This document shows, piece after piece, positions 17,402 through 20,964 of a stretch of 20,964 nt of DNA. The first letter of the stretch is position 1, and each line of letters starts with the position of its first letter. This stretch comes from an uncultured Oscillibacter sp. (lineage in GTDB: Bacteria > Bacillota > Clostridia > Oscillospirales > Oscillospiraceae). The DNA lies in the NCBI GenBank assembly GCA_910576865.1, contig CAJTKE010000013.1:51546-72509 (forward strand). The letters run 5' to 3'. Made by a program: the position numbers and the translations under genes. The notes below the pieces were generated by a model. The model was given only the letters and a program-made list of their open reading frames with translations, searched no databases and was not told where the DNA came from.

Positions 17402-17430
17402 TTGACCTTTGGACGCTTTTACGGTAAAAT
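17402..17430 (+). promoter_or_regulatory. Sigma-A promoter of the 48-residue protein
   Basis: TTGACC (17402-17407) and TAAAAT (17425-17430) are 17 bp apart. The kinase stop is only 15 nt upstream, so this gene is a separate unit. Confidence 0.82.
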
Positions 17431-17459
17431 AGAATCATCCCAGGAAAGGAGCATTTAAC

Positions 17460-17606
17460 ATGGGAATGACAGACAGCCAATTCAAAGCCTTTATCCGTTT
17501 TGTGCTGAACGATCTGCAAGAAGTAAAGGCAGAAAAAAACGATGAGGCAAGGAACGCGAAGCTGGACCAGATCATCGACACCATGCAAAAGGCCCTGGAG
17601 GACTGA
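17460..17606 (+). CDS. 48-residue hypothetical helical protein
   Basis: This small protein begins MGMTDSQFKAFIRFVLNDLQ, continues through a charged segment (EVKAEKNDEARNAK) and ends LDQIIDTMQKALED. It is predicted to form two amphipathic helices with no membrane segment or cysteine. I recognise the general type as a small conserved Clostridia protein, but no function. The ATG has aaaggag 8 nt upstream, its own promoter and its own terminator, and the composition is more AT-rich than in its neighbours. These make it a real gene despite its size. Confidence 0.8.
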   Translation: MGMTDSQFKAFIRFVLNDLQEVKAEKNDEARNAKLDQIIDTMQKALED

Positions 17607-17615
17607 CATAGTGAG

Positions 17616-17643
17616 AAGGCGGGGGACTCCCGCCTTTCTTTTT
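17616..17643 (+). terminator. Intrinsic terminator of the 48-residue gene
   Basis: An 8-bp stem (aaggcggg with cccgcctt) with a 5-nt loop is followed by tcttttt. It begins 10 nt after the stop codon. Confidence 0.92.
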
Positions 17644-17648
17644 GCAAT

Positions 17649-17689
17649 CGTAAGAAATTCGTAAGAATTTCATCGACCCGCCCGTAAGA
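17649..17689 (+). promoter_or_regulatory. CGTAAGA direct repeats upstream of the VanR-like regulator
   Basis: CGTAAGA occurs at 17649, 17660 and 17683. The spacings are 11 and 23 bp, close to one and two helical turns, as OmpR-family regulators usually need. A -10-like tatcct (17699-17704) follows without a recognisable -35. This suggests an activator site for autoregulation. Confidence 0.6.
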
Positions 17690-17732
17690 TTTGCCTGTTA
17701 TCCTGTACTCAGCTCAAGGGAGGAAACCCGAA

Positions 17733-18434
17733 ATGAACGAATGCATCCTGGTTGTGGACGACGATCCCGAAATTGTGAACGCCATCGCCATCACCCTGGA
17801 ACGGGAGGGGTATCAGGTCCGGAAGGCCTGTGACGGCCTTCAGGCCCTGGACCAGTGCCTGGACCCGGCGGTGAAGCTGATCCTCATCGACGTGATGATG
17901 CCGAGGCTGGACGGCCTCTCCGCTTTGCTCCGCATCCGGGAGCGGCGGAACCTGCCCGTCATCGTCCTCTCCGCCAAGAGCGAGGACACGGACAAGATCC
18001 TGGGGCTGTCCATGGGGGCCGACGACTACGTCACCAAGCCCTACAACCCCCAGGAGTTGGTGGCCCGGGTGCGGAGCCAGCTCAGGCGCTACACGTCCCT
18101 GGGCGACGTGAACGCCGAGGGGCGGCGGGGCCTCATCGTCAACGGGCGGCTCAGCTATGACCCCGCCGGGCGGACCCTCCGGGCCGACGGGGACGAGGTG
18201 AAGCTGACCCCCACGGAGACGAAGATCGTCGACCTCCTCATCCGCCACCCCGGGCAGGTCTTCCCCGCCGAGGAGATCTACCGCCGGGTGTGGAACGAGG
18301 ACGCCTTTTCCTGTGAGAACACGGTGATGGTCCACATCCGCCGCATCCGGGAGAAGATCGAGCTGAATCCCAAGGAGCCAGATTATATCAAGGTGGTGTG
18401 GGGCATTGGATACAAAATGGAACAGCACGGATAA
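17733..18434 (+). CDS. VanR-like OmpR-family response regulator
   Basis: This 233-residue protein has a receiver with acidic D9-D11, phosphoacceptor D53 in ILIDVMMPRLDG, and the lysine in VTKPYNPQELVARVRSQLRRY. A linker and a winged-helix domain follow (LTPTETKIVDLLIRHPGQVF, then VMVHIRRIREKIE and a WGIGYKME end). The NECILVVDDDPEIV opening and YVTKPYNP wording resemble the VanR group, but no vancomycin resistance genes are present, so glycopeptide sensing is not implied. The ATG at 17733 has GGGAGG 9 nt upstream. The next gene starts inside its 3' end. Confidence 0.93.
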   Translation: MNECILVVDDDPEIVNAIAITLEREGYQVRKACDGLQALDQCLDPAVKLILIDVMMPRLDGLSALLRIRERRNLPVIVLSAKSEDTDKILGLSMGADDYVTKPYNPQELVARVRSQLRRYTSLGDVNAEGRRGLIVNGRLSYDPAGRTLRADGDEVKLTPTETKIVDLLIRHPGQVFPAEEIYRRVWNEDAFSCENTVMVHIRRIREKIELNPKEPDYIKVVWGIGYKMEQHG

Positions 18435-20829
18435 GGACCGCGAGGACTTCAAGAGACTTGTCGAGGACCTCGAGAGGATGATGGGCCCGGGAAAGCCCGT
18501 CCCGGCGGAAGCCGTGAAAGAACTCTCCCCGGCGCAGAAGCGTTACTGGCGCTGGAGGAAAACCCAGGGGGCCGTGAGCGTTCTGGCCTTCCTCCTGGGC
18601 GTGACGCTGATTCTCTCCAGCCTGGGGAGCCTGGGGAGCTGGATGGCCTGGGAGCGGGGCCCTGTCCCCCGGTGGGGGGCGGACTGGCAGGAGACGGACG
18701 CCTTCCGGGACGAGGCCGCCCGGTATCTCCGGGAGTTTCTGACCATCGGCGCCGGGGGGAAGGTGGACTTCTATGACAGCGCCTATTGGTCGGAGTCCGG
18801 AGGAGACGCCACCGTGGTCCAGGAGGCGGAGGCCTACCGGTCCTGGTGGGGCTTCTACCCCTTCCAGGAGGCCGTGCTGGTGGACCGGGGGACCGCGGCG
18901 CAGGAGCCCGCTTCCTCCGACTCCGACCCGGCGAAGCCGGAGGAGGACCGGGAGCCGGACGAGGCCTACCGAAACGACAAGAACGTCCTCTACTTCATCG
19001 AGACGGCGGAAAAGAAAACCTATACCAACGCGGCGGGGGGAAAGGCTTTCTTCCTGGCAAGGGCCGTGTCGGACTACAACTTCTACCTGTCTTTCCAGGA
19101 TGGCAAGGTCTCCATCATCAAGGACGGGAAGGGCCTGAACGTATACGGGAACGGGTTGTACACCGGCGAGTCCCAGTGGTTCGTCCCCGGCTACGACAAC
19201 TTCCCCGTGAGCCATGATTTGGAGGGCGTGACGGTCCACATGGCCGTCCGGCGGACGCCGGAGCGGTACTATGGCATGGACTACAAGCACGGCGGGACCT
19301 ACTACAACAGCGCCTTTTACAACATCGCCCAACAGGTGGAGAAGACCCGGAGCTTCTATAAGACCCAGGCCATCCTGTTCGGCGCGGGACTTGTCTGTCT
19401 TGCGCTGTGGCTGCTGTGGAGGCGGTACTCCATCGGCCTCCTGCGGAGGCTGGCCTGCCTGACCCAGCACGTCTGGACGGAGGTCCGGGTGCTGCTGGCG
19501 CTGGCCTGCCTGCTGTGGGCCTTCCTGCCGGGCATCCTCGGTCTGAACCCTGTCTATGACTTTCTCTACTGGGCGTGGGACAGCGGCGATTCCCTGGCCG
19601 CCTGGGGCATGGCGCTTCTCCGGTTCGTCACGTTGAACCTGCAGGGGGTGCTGGCCCTCTTCTGGCTCTGCTGGCTGATTTACAACGACCACAAGCGGGG
19701 CCTGCCGGGGGGCCGGCGGTCCCTCCTGGGCAGTCTCTTTCGGGCCCTGCGGGCAAGGGACTTAAAGCGGCCCGTGGAGAAGCGCCTCAGCCGCCGGGGG
19801 GCGCTGATGATCGCGGCGGTCTTCCTCCTGGCGGCGGAGATTTTGAGCCTCCTCATCAACCTGACACTGGCCGGGGTCTTCCCCGCCTGGCTGATCTGGA
19901 CGGTCTATCTGCTGCCGGTGCTGCTGGCGGCGGGGGCCCTCTCCCTGTTCCAGCGCTGCCAGAGGGGCCTGGCCAAGGACCTGGGCCGTCTCGCCGACCA
20001 GGTGGAGGCCGTCCGGGCCGGGGACCTGGAGCGGCCCCTGGACCTGCCGGAGGACGCGGACCTGCGGCAGACGGCGGAGTCCCTCAACGACATCCAGGCG
20101 GGCATGCGGGCGGCTCTTGAGGAGCAGACCCGCAGCGAGCGGATGAAGGTGGAGCTGGTGAGCAACGTGTCCCACGATTTGAAAACCCCCCTGACCTCCA
20201 TCCTCTCCTACGCGGAGCTTTTGCGGCAGGAGGAGAATTTGCCCCCGGCGGCGGCGGACTACGCTCGTGTCATCGACGAGAAGGCCCAGCGGCTGAAGAC
20301 CATGGTGGAGGATGTGTTCGAGGTCAGCAAGGCGGCGGCGGACCAGCTGCCGGTCCATCTGGAGAAGCTGGACCTTGCCAAGCTCCTCCGCCAGACCCTG
20401 GCGGACCTGGACGGGCCCATCCGGGAGAGCGCCCTGACCTTCAAGGTGGAGCTGCCCCGGGAACCGGTGATGATCACCGCCGACGGCAGGCGGCTCTACC
20501 GGGTCTTCCAGAATCTCATCGACAACGCCCTGCGCTACGCCCTGGAGGGCAGCCGGGTCCATCTGACGCTGAAAACGGCGGAGCGGACGGAGGAGGCCCC
20601 CGGACAGGCGGAGGTCAGCGTCCGGAACACCAGCCGCCACGAGCTCCCCGAGGGGGTGGACTTCACCGCCCGCTTCGTCCGGGGGGACGCCAGCCGCACC
20701 GACGGCGGCAGCGGCCTGGGGCTCAGCATCGCCCGGAGCTTCACCGAGGCCTGCGGCGGGAGCTTCCGGGTGGAGACCGTGGCGGATCTGTTCACGGCCA
20801 TTGTGGCGTTCCCCCTGGAGGGGGACTAG
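18406..20829 (+). CDS. Large multi-span sensor histidine kinase
   Basis: This protein is 807 residues when started at the TTG (18406), which has aaggtgg 9 nt upstream. ATG codons at 18478 and 18481 are alternatives. A cytoplasmic charged N-terminus precedes TM1 (about 56-80), then comes an extracytoplasmic sensor of about 240 residues rich in aromatic residues (for example DYNFYLSFQDGK). TMs follow at about 320-338, 360-381, 400-426, 465-487 and 491-516. Next are a HAMP-like linker, HisKA with H590 in VSNVSHDLKTPLTSIL, and HATPase_c with NLIDNALRYAL and GGSGLGLSIAR. Six membrane spans are more than the usual two. It overlaps the regulator gene by 29 nt and is its likely partner. Confidence 0.9.
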   Translation: MDTKWNSTDKDREDFKRLVEDLERMMGPGKPVPAEAVKELSPAQKRYWRWRKTQGAVSVLAFLLGVTLILSSLGSLGSWMAWERGPVPRWGADWQETDAFRDEAARYLREFLTIGAGGKVDFYDSAYWSESGGDATVVQEAEAYRSWWGFYPFQEAVLVDRGTAAQEPASSDSDPAKPEEDREPDEAYRNDKNVLYFIETAEKKTYTNAAGGKAFFLARAVSDYNFYLSFQDGKVSIIKDGKGLNVYGNGLYTGESQWFVPGYDNFPVSHDLEGVTVHMAVRRTPERYYGMDYKHGGTYYNSAFYNIAQQVEKTRSFYKTQAILFGAGLVCLALWLLWRRYSIGLLRRLACLTQHVWTEVRVLLALACLLWAFLPGILGLNPVYDFLYWAWDSGDSLAAWGMALLRFVTLNLQGVLALFWLCWLIYNDHKRGLPGGRRSLLGSLFRALRARDLKRPVEKRLSRRGALMIAAVFLLAAEILSLLINLTLAGVFPAWLIWTVYLLPVLLAAGALSLFQRCQRGLAKDLGRLADQVEAVRAGDLERPLDLPEDADLRQTAESLNDIQAGMRAALEEQTRSERMKVELVSNVSHDLKTPLTSILSYAELLRQEENLPPAAADYARVIDEKAQRLKTMVEDVFEVSKAAADQLPVHLEKLDLAKLLRQTLADLDGPIRESALTFKVELPREPVMITADGRRLYRVFQNLIDNALRYALEGSRVHLTLKTAERTEEAPGQAEVSVRNTSRHELPEGVDFTARFVRGDASRTDGGSGLGLSIARSFTEACGGSFRVETVADLFTAIVAFPLEGD

Positions 20830-20833
20830 TACA

Positions 20834-20858
20834 CGCCCATTCGGGCGGGGGGATTTTT
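20834..20858 (+). terminator. Probable terminator of the kinase operon
   Basis: A short stem cgccc/gggcg with a 4-nt loop is followed by a G-run and ttttt. It lies 5 nt after the kinase stop. The stem is short, so efficiency is uncertain. Confidence 0.5.
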
Positions 20859-20919
20859 CCGGCCCTTGCGGGCGGGGAGGATTGGCGGTCAGCGATGGCT
20901 GGTGCAATGCACCCCCCAT

Positions 20920-20964
20920 GTCGTCGGAAGAAACTCCGCCCGCTCCGCCCCCGCCTGACGGCGA
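20920..20964. repeat. 45-nt dispersed repeat, copy 2, reaching the window end
   Basis: This matches 12149-12193 at 41 of 45 positions in the same orientation. It may continue past the window. A ggtgcaatgcacc hairpin (20901-20913) precedes it. Confidence 0.8.

Noticed and set aside
17733..20829. A vancomycin resistance cluster
   Set aside because: The regulator resembles VanR, but no vanH, vanA/B or vanX type genes follow, and the kinase architecture differs from VanS.

Overview
The window is GC-rich, densely coded DNA from what looks like an endospore-forming anaerobic member of the Bacillota, most likely an Oscillospiraceae (Flavonifractor/Lawsonibacter-like) gut bacterium. The evidence is a SpoVAF-type spore germination protein behind a forespore sigma-G-like promoter, a ferredoxin-type [FeFe] hydrogenase, strong Shine-Dalgarno sequences, and many near-perfect sigma-A promoters (TTGACA-N17-TATAAT) in an otherwise high-GC background. 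The species assignment is inference from gene content, not from a search.

Layout. 1-260: two tandem tRNA-Leu genes (CAG, cut by the window edge, and GAG) on the minus strand with a consensus promoter. 336-2660: a sirtuin (minus), an ArsC/Spx-like protein overlapping a YihY/BrkB membrane protein (plus), and a SnoaL-like protein (minus). 2747-3425: a small membrane-anchored protein of unknown function behind a structured leader. 3444-3737: a compact locus that reads as a type I toxin-antitoxin module. It has a 25-residue hydrophobic/basic peptide on the minus strand and a convergent ~100-nt antisense RNA on the plus strand. 3771-5279: SpoVAF. 5386-10587: carA and a carB that continues in frame into a diaminopimelate epimerase domain. 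10586-12299: anti-sigma and ECF sigma factor (minus). 12310-14009: [FeFe] hydrogenase (minus). 14245-17387: DUF4340 protein plus a two-component system in one operon. 17402-17643: a 48-residue protein as a free-standing transcription unit. 17649-20858: a second, VanRS-like two-component system with direct repeats upstream. The window ends in a second copy of a 45-nt repeat also found at 12149-12193.

How the genes work together. Most units are independent, single-gene or two-gene transcription units. CarA and CarB make carbamoyl phosphate for arginine and pyrimidines; the DapF domain ties the same polypeptide to the lysine/peptidoglycan branch, although one of its two catalytic cysteines is replaced by alanine. 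Three envelope-sensing regulatory pairs (sigma/anti-sigma and two kinase/regulator pairs) lie within 10 kb of one another.

The most notable items are the candidate type I toxin-antitoxin locus, with its own promoters, terminator, sequestered ribosome binding site and a 13-nt complement joining the toxin 5' and 3' untranslated regions, and the CarB-DapF fusion with its altered active site.
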